From: Blasia pusilla
Lineage: Eukaryota > Marchantiophyta > Marchantiopsida > Blasiales
Assembly (NCBI GenBank): GCA_050084515.1
Contig: CM114274.1
Coordinates: forward strand, 37,758,001 to 37,822,000
DNA length: 64,000 nucleotides
Reading direction: 5' to 3'
In this document: piece after piece, positions 12,691 through 23,400 of the stretch
Numbering within the stretch: the first letter of the stretch is position 1
Layout of the letters: every line of letters starts with the position of its first letter
Position numbers and translations under genes: made by a program
Notes under the pieces: generated by a model
The model's database searches: none
Told to the model about the DNA's origin: nothing
Seen by the model: only the letters and a program-made list of their open reading frames with translations

Positions 12691-15240
12691 TGGAACCGCA
12701 TCTCTACCAAGCCACTACGGTCCTACATAAGGAATGGCCTCTACCAGCACTATACTCTACGACATAATCCGTATGGTCATGACAAGGGGAGTGTAATGTT
12801 GAGGAGTGGAGGTGCACGAGTTTAGGAGTGAGGAGTGAGGAGGTCGAGTAGGGAAGCCAAGGTGCATAAGAGAGGATTCTTAGCTTCAAGCGAAGGAAGG
12901 AAGGGAGGCATAGTAGTGGGGTGCAAACAAATGCTAAGCTAAGACAAATACTAAGGTGCAGGAAAAAACAAGAGCGCCAATGGTGCTCCAGTGAGGTGCA
13001 TATAGCTCAAGGTGGCCAACATAGGGCCAACTCGATTTCTTCAAAGCATCGGAGTTTGAGAGAGGGTGAGTATGGGCAGAAGGAGGTGATGAGAGGCAAC
13101 GTCAAGGAAAATTTATTTTAAGGAAGGAGAATGTGAGTGTGGGTGAGGAGATTGAGACTTCCAATTTTTTTCCAAAGTGAGGCCGTCCAATATGCCTTTC
13201 TTGATTGAATATACATGCGGCCATGAAGTTCTTCATAAACTACAGTATTAAAAGGTCTACGGCAAAATATAAGAAATTTATGGTGAGGGTTTTACGTGAT
13301 CATAAATTTTGTAGGAAAGGAAATTATTAAGAGAAATTTGAGGTTTGGGGTAATTCCTTATGATTTGAGGAGAAGTCTTGTGGGTGGAACCTAAAATGTA
13401 TGCAATGCAAATCATGTTTCATCAAATGTACGTAAATATATGTTACATAAATTTATGTTATGTCATTTGGTCTTGCTCTTAGGATGTACTTAGAGAAGCT
13501 ATAGAGAATTGTTTTGGGAATGGTCAAGACAAGGGCCAATTAGGATTATTACCAATAAGGGTAGCTTGGTCCACTATTATGAACTATTGCGTTATGAACA
13601 GTAGTATGAAAAGCAACTCATTCATCTTGAATAGTAGAAATATTGTTCAAAACCGAATAAACAGTTGAAATCTGACTAGTCAAAGTAGGGTTCGAGATGT
13701 TCAAAATATAACACATTAAAAGAAGATTTTTTGATGGTAGTATTTCCACTTTTCATTCATTCTTGAACCATATTTGATGTAATGTGATTGCCATTATTTT
13801 GTAGATGACTTCTAGATCTGAGATGAAAATGCAATTATCTGAAGTTTCCAATGAGGCTTGTCTTGACGAGGATGAACATCGGGAATTTCAAAACTCCTCT
13901 AAGTCCTTCTATTGTAAGCTCCCATAATGTGGGCACTTGCAATAAGATCGATTTGCCATGAAAGAGTACTTACACACTTGGCATTGATTTCATCCTTTTG
14001 TTCATCTCCCTCCTTTGAGACAAGGCATGAAGAAGAAGGGGATGGAAGCAGGAAAGTTTGCTTCATCAAAGGTAGAGAAGATCTTCTAAACACCTTATGG
14101 CCAACGAGAAGATAAATCCTTATGTTATGAATGCAACTTTTATAATTCTTATGTATATGTAATTCATGTGCTGCGCATACACATCATTACACAATCGACA
14201 TTTCTACTTACATCTACACACCACACAACATCGATCTTCCTAACACACGGGTCGATCCATCCATAAACAAAATGTACTCAGGCATACACACAGAGACCAC
14301 ATAAAAAAATCGGAGTAAAAATGACTCTTACGGCCAACTCCACTCTCGAGTCTACATCGGCATATAGAACCACATCCACCCTCTACTATAAGGCAATCTT
14401 CACTACATACTCTACTTCTCTACAACATGGTATTCATCTTTCACAATATTAGATCTTGCAAATTCATATCAAAGCCCTTATAATTTTTACTTCTACTACT
14501 AACACTTTCAAACATCCTTTCTATATAAACTTCAAAAAATTTACATTATCATAATACAAAACATTATTGACTGAAAATACCTTTCAACCTCCGTTCAATC
14601 TAGCCTAATCACCTTCTCACCTGATTCAAAAGACTTTACCCCACAAATACTTTTACAAATTCCATCAAAATTACCCACAAACAATCAAATTCATCCACCT
14701 CCCTAATTTCCTACACTCAAAGCTACTTCCATCTTTTCTTCCAATATAATCAACTCTTTATCAAAAATTTATTACAAACCTATGTCTAGCCCTTTGTCAG
14801 TGTAGTGGCCGCACTCTTGTTTATGTCATGATTATTCCCTTCACTCCGTGTATCACACGGGCTGCCAACTAGATTAGACGTAGAGGACGAAGGTGTTAGT
14901 GGAACTCGACTCCTAGAAGCCTAAACCCAAACCCTCCCACTTTATTTGGTTGCCTTTCGCGGGTGCAAGAAGCACTTGTGGCCGGAGGAAATAGGGAGCG
15001 ATTGTTGTGCGTCGAGACGACTTGAATTCGAGGAATCCATCGCTTCGAGCGCAACAGAGTGGTTTGCTGCGTGCAGGGGTGTGTGCGATTCCACCTCACA
15101 CGTTGGCTGTCATTTGTAGTATGGAGCATTGAGAGATCAATGCATGTGTTCCTCCTCGTTGTCGCCAATCGTCCACATTGCACGCGAAATTGTGTACGAA
15201 CGTGTATGACTGAACGCATGTGGATGCGGAGTGTAGTAGG
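12691..15240. other. AT-rich intergenic DNA, no gene recognised
   Basis: Short ORFs here show no domain or codon pattern that I recognise. The stretch from 13,130 to 14,890 is AT-rich with no obvious repeat structure. The only nearby function is the likely promoter of the downstream editing-domain gene at the right edge. Confidence 0.5.
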
Positions 15241-15243
15241 CTG

Positions 15244-15251
15244 TTTATAAT
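15244..15251 (+). promoter_or_regulatory. Possible TATA box of the editing-domain gene
   Basis: TTTATAAT lies about 96 bases before the chosen ATG at 15,347, which would leave a short 5' UTR. Only the position and the motif support it. Confidence 0.35.
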
Positions 15252-15346
15252 GGAATGCCGTGCTCGGATGCAATTCTCCAGGAGTGATTGAGTTCCAGAA
15301 TTTTCTGACGCGCTCGGAGCGCAGTTCGAAGCAGGGGATCCTCAGC

Positions 15347-18300
15347 ATGGCGGTCCTCCACAGCAGAGAGTCGCTTCTTGCCTTGTTGCAGGTATGGCTC
15401 CATCCCAAAATGATTGCACGGTTGACCCCCACTACATCCTCCTTGTGTGTGAGGAGCTTTTGCACACTCAATTGCTTCTGCCGCAGGTGTAAGGCCTGTG
15501 GTTGCTAGTTCTATGGCCAGGGTTTTCGCTGTCGAGATGCTTTATGTACCATGAGTCTCAGGATATGAGGCTCCCCTGGGTTGACAAGAAGAACGAGAAG
15601 GTGCGGAGATCTTGATGGAGGTGAATGGTTGACACAAGTGGGCTCGAGTTAAATTGGAGAATCTTGCTCACGTGATCGTTAGGCTTTTTCCTCCTAAGAT
15701 TTAGGTGGGGGGAACTTAGCCTTGCCAGAGACAGCTGAGTCCTAGTTCTTACATGAGACGGCTGGAGTTCGCTACAAGTTTGAGTCGGAGAAAATGCATT
15801 CATGACTGTGTAGGTTTCCCTTAGATTCAGCGATTTCTTTGCAATTTTTTTTCGTTTTCTCACAGTATTGTGCACTGCGTTTGGAAACTCCTGTCCTGTA
15901 ACTGCAGGAGAACGGAATCGCAACAAAAATCTATGACCATCCAAAGGTTTTGACAGTAGAGGAACAGGTGAGCCTTGGATTAGTGTAGGAGTGGCACTGA
16001 GTAGGTTACGGAAGTTTACATTTTAAGTCATTCATTTTTTACATCTGAAGGTTATTCTCATTCTGATGACAAGCTTACTGCCATTGGACGGGGTATCTCA
16101 TAAATGTTTGAGCTTATGGCGTGTTTGGTTGTTTATGAAGGCCAAGTATGTGGGGCACTTGGAAGGAGGACACAGCAAGAATCTACTTTTAAAGGTGGCC
16201 TTCACCCTTGGCTCTTGGTGAGAGACCAACAAGTGTTAGAAGTTGACCTGTTCTCTGTATACTGCAGCGTCTCTATACTGATCATTCATCATGGATCTTT
16301 CTTTCAAATCCGTTTTCTGAGTTTTAAGTGTTTGACTTTTGAAATGCAAGTGAAGTTTTCGTTGCTGATTGCTGCCTACACACATAATATATGACATGTG
16401 CAGAAACAACTACATTAGCCTGAGATCATACGTAGGACTGTAGTACTCAGTGATAGAGTAGGTGGAGTATGATATCGGCTAGAGCCTTGGAAGGAGTTAT
16501 GTCCTGAAGTTTGACTGTGGCAATGTTGAGAACAGGATAAGAAGAACAGGCTTATTTTGGTGTCAGCCTTAACTACAACAAAGATTGATATGAAAGGTAA
16601 TCAAAGCAAGTCTTAAAGTTTGTTGAAGAATTGATGGTTTACTCTAGTCAGCTGGAAGGTGAGAAGTTTGATGGATGATCAGAGATCTTACAGACATCCT
16701 CATGACAGGTGATATGGAGGTTAGCTGATGTTTGCGATGTCACAGTGGCTTTGTTGTTTCCATAGCTCGATGCTAATAATCATACAGCACAAACATTTGG
16801 TGGAGACAGTACTATCACAACGGCTGGGTTTAGGGAAGAGCGGGCTGCGCATGGCTCCAGAAGACATCATGCAAGGAACACTTAAGGTAAGGATTTTGGT
16901 TCGTCATTGTGTTAAGATGGTTGACAGCAACCGTGTTTCTGAGCATTGCGTTTGTTGGCTGCAGGAGTTTCTAGAGCAGTTCTTAAGAGGGCTTGGTAGT
17001 CCGTTTTACTTTTCAGTGGTCTCTGTATTCTTCTTTACTGTATATTTTATCAATTTCTTTGCAGGCGTTTCTGTTGGTGTTTACCAAGCTTCTACCTTCT
17101 TCCTGCAGATGATCTGATTTGCCCTAACAATTTTCTTCACAAATTGTGATAGTAGGTGCCCCTGGGATGTGTCACACCTTTTGCGCTGCTGAATGAATCC
17201 GCAAGGTCTGTAACACTCCTTCTAGACGAAGGTTTCAAGATCAAATCACAGCTCTTTTTCCATCCTCTTTCCAACAGTGCGACAACTGGTATGTTTTTTC
17301 CTATAGGACCAGCTACAGTTATTCTAGTGCCATTGTGGTGCCCCTTGGTTCTGTACAACATGCTTATCATGTTCAGTGTTAGGTCTTGTAGGATAAGAAA
17401 AGAATGTCAGATTATCTTAATTTGTTTGATTATTGCAGCCCTTGCTCCAAGTGGACTTGACAAGTTTTTGCAACTCATCGGAAGAGAGCCTGTTTACGTC
17501 AATCTGGAGGTACTCAGCTGACTTAATAGATTAGAACATGATGAAATCGAGCTCGGAGAATGACAGACTATGCCAGGAAACTTTATACACTAAGAAGTTT
17601 CCCAAGAATAATCTAAATTTATGGTCTTTGTAGATTAAAAGATGATGAAATTGAGTTTGGAGAATGAGACTTTGTCAAGAAACTCAGTCCACTAAGAAGT
17701 TTCCTAAGAGTAATCTGAATTTTATGGTCATCTGTACCAGGCAGTTGTGGATGTTGGCAAGGATCAACCACCAGACCTAGCAAGCTATTTGCTTGATTTG
17801 AAGGTAGACGGGTCCATGAAACAAGACGGTGACACTGAAAGCCCTGTGAAAGCAGGTCTGCTCTCTGTATCAAATGGAATCAGTGAGACAGGACCCCAAC
17901 TGGGTGAGTTGTTTCATTCGGATACTTGCATAGATAAAAATTATGTATATCTCTCTAATTGACTGTTGGGCAAAGTGGAAGTTGGCTTGCAAATATGTGA
18001 GGTCTAGGGTCTTTACTTAGACCTAGCCCACTTGGACTTAACTTGCTGTAATTTTGGACTGTTTGATGTATGGTAATCTGGTGAGCTGCAGTGAAACCAA
18101 AAGCAAAATTGAGCTCAACCAAAGCAGTGAAGGAGCCCTCTAGAACATCGGTTGCAGATGTACAAGGCACAACAACGATAATACTCGATGACTTCATCTC
18201 TGCCGTTGAGGAGGTCTTAAATTCTGTTCATTGTGCTGTGTCCAGTTGAGTGTGGCAATATTGTTCACGGGTTGCATTGTAAGATGCTTTGGTAAGATAT

Positions 18301-19097
18301 AATAAATGCTGGGGCTCAATCAGACCTGGATGAGATTCTGTTTTTTGGGGGACTTTTAGTTAGGAGGGGATTAGAATTTCGGTAATAATCATTACTTGCA
18401 TGTACAGGTAATGGCCCAAGTAGTGGAGAAGCATGGGAATGATGCAGCTATGATAAACTCAGGAGAATTACGGCATCGTTTAGCACCTGAACTTGAGAGC
18501 TTGCTGGTGGGTTTGTCCGTGTGTCTAACTGGCATGGGATAGTGATAAAATTTACCTGAGGATGTTAAAAGTCTAAATTATGGTCCAAGGGATGCATGTT
18601 TTGCTTTTCCTTGTTACAAATATTGATCTATGAATAGTAGACTGTGGTCTATTGTGATTTACTCTTTTGTTTAGTTCGTAATTTCTCGCCGCATTCATTG
18701 AATCTTGCAGAGCTGTCTTTTCAGAAATATTAGCCGCAAATGTACTTGTCAAATTCATTAGGGTTTGAAGTGTTCTGTAGACTACGTTTTTGCTCGGCTG
18801 CCAACTGGTTGAAGTGTTGGTTTTCTTCTGAAAACACTATGAGTAGGGGTGAAAGTGAGCTTAATCAGTCATGAGCTCCACTGCGTAGGTGCTTTCCAAT
18901 GTACAGAGTTGTGATGGTCCCAAATTGTAGTTTGGTGATCTAAGGAAGACTTGCTTAATGATGTGAGGGCTTTCAGGAAGTTGGCTATGATTAAATTAAC
19001 TCTGTACTTCATGTCTGATTGGCAGATGGCCTTGAAAAATACGGCCTACACAGAAGGGTTTGTAGCAGGAATTGCTAGTCGCACACTGGCGAGGTGA
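15347..19097 (+). CDS. PRORSD1: Prolyl-tRNA synthetase-associated (YbaK-type) editing-domain protein, 11 exons
   Basis: Exons by splice sites and phase: 15347-15391, 15908-15967, 16141-16194, 16536-16596, 16810-16886, 17156-17288, 17439-17509, 17741-17903, 18092-18213, 18408-18506, 19026-19097. They sum to 957 nt, 318 residues, with every junction in phase. The YbaK/INS domain covers about residues 20-170, with blocks AKYVGHLEGG, LSQRLGLGKSGLRMAPE, VPLGCVTPFALLNESA, FFHPLSN and SGLDKFLQLIGREP. A short linker starting GKDQPPDLA and a C-terminal segment ending near KNTAYTEGFVAG match, as I recall, the Arabidopsis At1g44835-type protein of similar length (about 308). The family (PrdX, ProXp-ala, PRORSD1) hydrolyses mischarged Ala-tRNA(Pro) in trans in characterised members. 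Weak spots are the GTGGCC donor after exon 3 and the GTTGCA-poor exon-1 context. The gene is convergent with the downstream oxidase-hydrolase gene and looks intact. Confidence 0.93.
17540..17740 (+). repeat. Tandem duplication inside intron 7 of the editing-domain gene
   Basis: About 90 bases starting gatgaaatcgagctcgga (17,541) recur, diverged, at about 17,644. Both copies end in atggtc. Only the second copy runs into the used acceptor (ctgtaccag). The first copy ends in a weaker tttgtag. Confidence 0.75.
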
Positions 19098-20402
19098 ATT
19101 GACTCATAGCATTTAAGAGGGGCATTTGTTACACGTCACCCAAAATTTACCCGCCTTTCTTTTCAATACTTGCGCCTCTATCCTGAAATAGACTAATTGA
19201 CTGGAAGAGATGACGGGTCTGCCTTTAGTCATGGGGTTAGGACCCTAATTTCTTAGTTTTCATAGAGCTAGCTACATGCTCTGAAGGTTACTGTTACCAT
19301 TCCTTCAATTGGGAGCAACAAGGAATTTTATGTGCACAAAGTTACAGAGGCTATACAACTACTCTCCAGAAACTTTTCTGTAGAGATCCAAGAGAGGCCT
19401 GGAGGTTTTCTTGATTTTGGCAGATTTGAGCTATGGACATCACTTGAAACTCTGGAAACCCAGGAGAGCCTAGGGCCTGGACCCTGAACTGTACTGGTTG
19501 TCGACTAGGTACACACCTCCACGGCACCAGATGAGAAAGCTACTATTATCTCACTAGTGTGCCGCTTTGCAGTTCTGTGCAGAACCTTAAAAGCAAATCA
19601 GTCAAGAAGAAGTCAAGCCTGTTCTCATAGTTAAGGTAGTAAAGCGACAGCAATTGAGCCAAATGTTGAAGATATTGGTAAAATCTGTGGTGAAAATACG
19701 GTGGAATTGACATGTCGTTCGATGGACTTGTTATGGTGTGGGTGCGCCACCTTCGTATGAACCTAAAGCATTTCTATTGAATACGCCAAGGCTGGCTCTC
19801 ATTAACACGAGAATCAAACGCACAAGATGCGCTTACAGGGAGTTGTACAAATAGATTTGTGAGCTGGTTATTTTGAAGCACCAGCACAAACTGTATGGAG
19901 TGAGTTGCTGAGGTGCGAAGCATGTGCAGATTTATAGCGTTATGATGGTGTGCTTGGGTGAGATAAATTTTCCTTTTCACCGGGTGTCTGGTTGAGGGCT
20001 TTAATTCGGGGAGAGGTTTTAATCTTCGCGGAGAGGATGACTGTCGTGCAGATCAGGTGGTGAAAAGGAAAAAGTTAGTGAAACGTAGTGAGGCCATCTC
20101 TGCTCTTTCTCTTTCTCCTTCTCACACTGCCCACTAAAAGAGGAATTGAAGACTATGATTACATCGATCGAGACTCAGAAGAGGCGCCAGTCACATAGCC
20201 ACACGAATCGGAATGTCACACTTTCAGAAAATAGGTGTGCTTATTTATGATTCTACAAGGTCCGACTGATAGAGCACGATGGAAGCCATCTGGTAGGGTG
20301 GGATTGTTTGCTGGACAAATCTACAAGAATCTTTAATGTGTACATCTAAGCAATTGTTTCTCTCAACTTACTTCTGACGGGTCATAGTTATGAAGGAACC
20401 TC
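19098..20402. other. Convergent 3' flanks of the two host genes
   Basis: No gene is seen. This 1.3 kb should hold the 3' UTRs and polyadenylation sites of the editing-domain gene (+ strand) and the oxidase-hydrolase gene (- strand). I see no repeat or RNA gene in it. Confidence 0.5.
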
Positions 20403-23400
20403 TTAAATTGGAATAAAATACATCAACACTCGCAACAGCACTACGAGGATGCCCACAAGTATGGGTAACCTCAAGAAACTACTGCTCGGTTGGTCCTTTT
20501 CCCATTCCTGTAGCTGCTGACTCTTTCCTTGGGAGAGGTGTCGCCTTTCTTTCACTCGCTCCAAATGCTCAAGAATGTGGGGGAAAACATGGGTGCTGGA
20601 GTTTTCACCCATCAGTAAATCCGAGTGGCCGTAGTCGGGGATGCTAACTCGATTGTGCACAAATTCAGGATGATGCTTGTTCATGAACTCGTAGGCAAGT
20701 CTGCCAGTTTCTTGGGTCACCAATAGCTCCCTGCCTCCGGTGATGTAGGTGGTGGGCGTAGCCAGCCTTTCTGGGTGGCATAAGTATATCTCCTGACCAG
20801 AAGCATCAACCAGATGGCCCTTGAGAATAATTCGTCGAAGGTGAGACATGCCGCACATGGGAAAGATGTGGGGAACTGTGTAGTTCTTGTGCGCTGAAGG
20901 AGTGACATTCGTGTGCCAGAAGCCGTTGCCAAAAACTCCGGAGAAGACGGAGCAGCAGTCGTGGGTGCACAGCTCCACTTGAGGGATTCGACGAGCTACG
21001 AATCTGAGCAACCGATGGCGAAATCCGTCCTCAGAGTTCTCGTGCGTTCGAAAAGATTTGTTCTTCCCCAGGATAGCCAGAGATATCTGCAGCACAGCTC
21101 GCGAGCATTGCTCGTCAGTTCCCACAAGCACAACCTACCCGACATTGTGTTGCCATCCCTTGTGTCTCCAAAGCCGATCCAATTCTTCTCGCTGCCTTGC
21201 TCTTCTTCGCAAGAGGTAGTGGAGATATCATACAGAATTGGGAACCAATTTGTCAAAGATACTAAGGAACACATGGAATTGGACTCAATGGGGAACGCAT
21301 TTGCCAAAGCGAATGAGGAACGAACGCCAGAGCATTTCATTTTGGGGTAATCGACACTTCGCCATTATCCCCGCTTCAATATCGTCGTCCATGGAGAGAG
21401 AGATCAGTACTTTCTTTGTTTGAAGAAATCGTTCATAGAGCCTACAAGTTTCAGGATACATACACGTGAGGAAGTGCAGTGGAGAATCTCACCGGAATGA
21501 GCGGAAGGGTGAGCTTGACCATGGCGGCTTTCGTCACCCGGAAGAACATGGAGGAGTTCGTACAGAGGATCGATGCAACTTTGGAAATGGGGATGTAGCC
21601 GCCCAAGACGGCCATGTGTATGTGCACTCCTCCGATACAGTGAGCCACTACGTGCACAGGCGAGGCTTCCCCTCGAACCTTCTCTATCGTCCTCATCACT
21701 GCAGCAAAACCACCAACCATCTCCTCACTTTCAGAGAAGCACCTGCAAAATCATGATGATCATCCTTTCTTTGTTTTCGTTATTATTCTTCTATTCTGGA
21801 ATCTCAGACATCCCACAGTAGCACCTGCAGGATGGTAATCATCCTTTCTTTGTTTTCGTCACTATTCTTCAATTCTGGAATCTCCAACATCCAATGCCCT
21901 CTAGATACCAACGGTGGCTCAAGAAAAAGCATTCAAGCTTGTTGGGCAGGAAAAGAAACATCCGACCAATAAAACTGATCTCTCATTTGGAGAGAGACAT
22001 GTGTTTAAGATTTTAATAAAAAATACGTAAAAACGAGACGAAGAAAAGGAGTTTCTCAAAGCTACCTACCAGCGGGGATATCGTATTTGGCGATGTCGTC
22101 GAGATTGAACTGCTTGTCGACGATGTTCAGAGGGTGCAGCCTCGAATTGAACAACCATGGTTCATACCCATTTCGTAGCAAAGTGCGCACGAGATCCGTG
22201 GGTTCGGTGGGGAGCCAGTAGCTCTCTGTAGAATGGCCGTTTAGTAATAGCACAACGTTTGATGATGTGGATTCGGTTCTCTTCTCCGTGCGCTGCAGCT
22301 CCTGATGACTTGCGCCAGAAACCCATTGCATGGCAGTTACCTTGACTCCATCCTCTGCTCACATCATGTTCCCCAATCTCCTCTCTGTCAGTAGCCACTC
22401 CCAACTGTCTTGGGGGACAACATTGCTAGGAGTTTACGCAAAATTGATTGCAATCTGTTTGAGTGGCAATTCAGAGCTGTCTTGTGAACATTGCCATGAA
22501 CATCGAAAGTGCTCGCAAAATCTTTGTGGGTAACAACTCGGAGCTGCCTTGAGAACATGGCTATGGAAAAGGGAAAAAAACGGATTGCAGGTTCTTTGAG
22601 AGTAGCAACTCAGATCTACCCACTGAAAGCCATATCGATTAATCGATCAGCGAGAGATTGACTGAATTGTCCAAGAGTGAATTTGGCTGCAAGATGTGGG
22701 TCCAACGTCTGCATACCTGTGGTGAACTTATGTAGCACATGCTGAGGACATAGATCCGTTTGCGACAAAGCACGGAGGGCGCTGCGAGGCCGTAGAGCTT
22801 GATTCGCCGGATTCGTGAGTTCTCGAGGCCGCCTCAGTAAATAAGTCCTCACCAAACTGGCGACCAGAAGTTTCGAAAACAGCAATTTCTGCGGTCCCCG
22901 TAGCGTCACGGCAGCTTTCACGAGCCCCAGCAAGCTCACGCTAATGGTACCTTCCAGAATGGGATGTTTTAAGGGCTGGCTCGTCTCTTCTTGGGGCCTC
23001 GCTTGTGGTACGTTTGGACCAGCCGCACTCGGACCAGTTTGCGTTACCGAGCTCGAGATCTGTTGGAACTTCACGTGCAGTGTTGTCGATTCTTGCCAAC
23101 CCCACAAGCAGCCAAGATACGGACGCATCTCCTTCTTCCCATTCAGCATGTACCTGCGTTGCGGACGGATCAGCCGCAGGCGATGATGTCAGTCATGTGC
23201 GCAGTTTCTGCGCGAATCACAGCAGACATGCGAGCACAGTCGAAGAACGTTCGGAATGATCACTCTCGAAACACGAGTTCGTACAGCAGTGGGTGGTCGA
23301 ATACTCGAGAGAAGTGGGGGGGCGTTGAATACTTGAGAGAGAAGCTAACCTGGCTCCGGTGGCGGAAGCGAGATGAAGATGGTAGTGCATGTACTGAGTG

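Noticed and set aside
14896-15471. 191-codon minus-strand ORF
   Set aside because: It is antisense to the promoter, 5' UTR and exon 1 of the editing-domain gene and has no recognisable domain.
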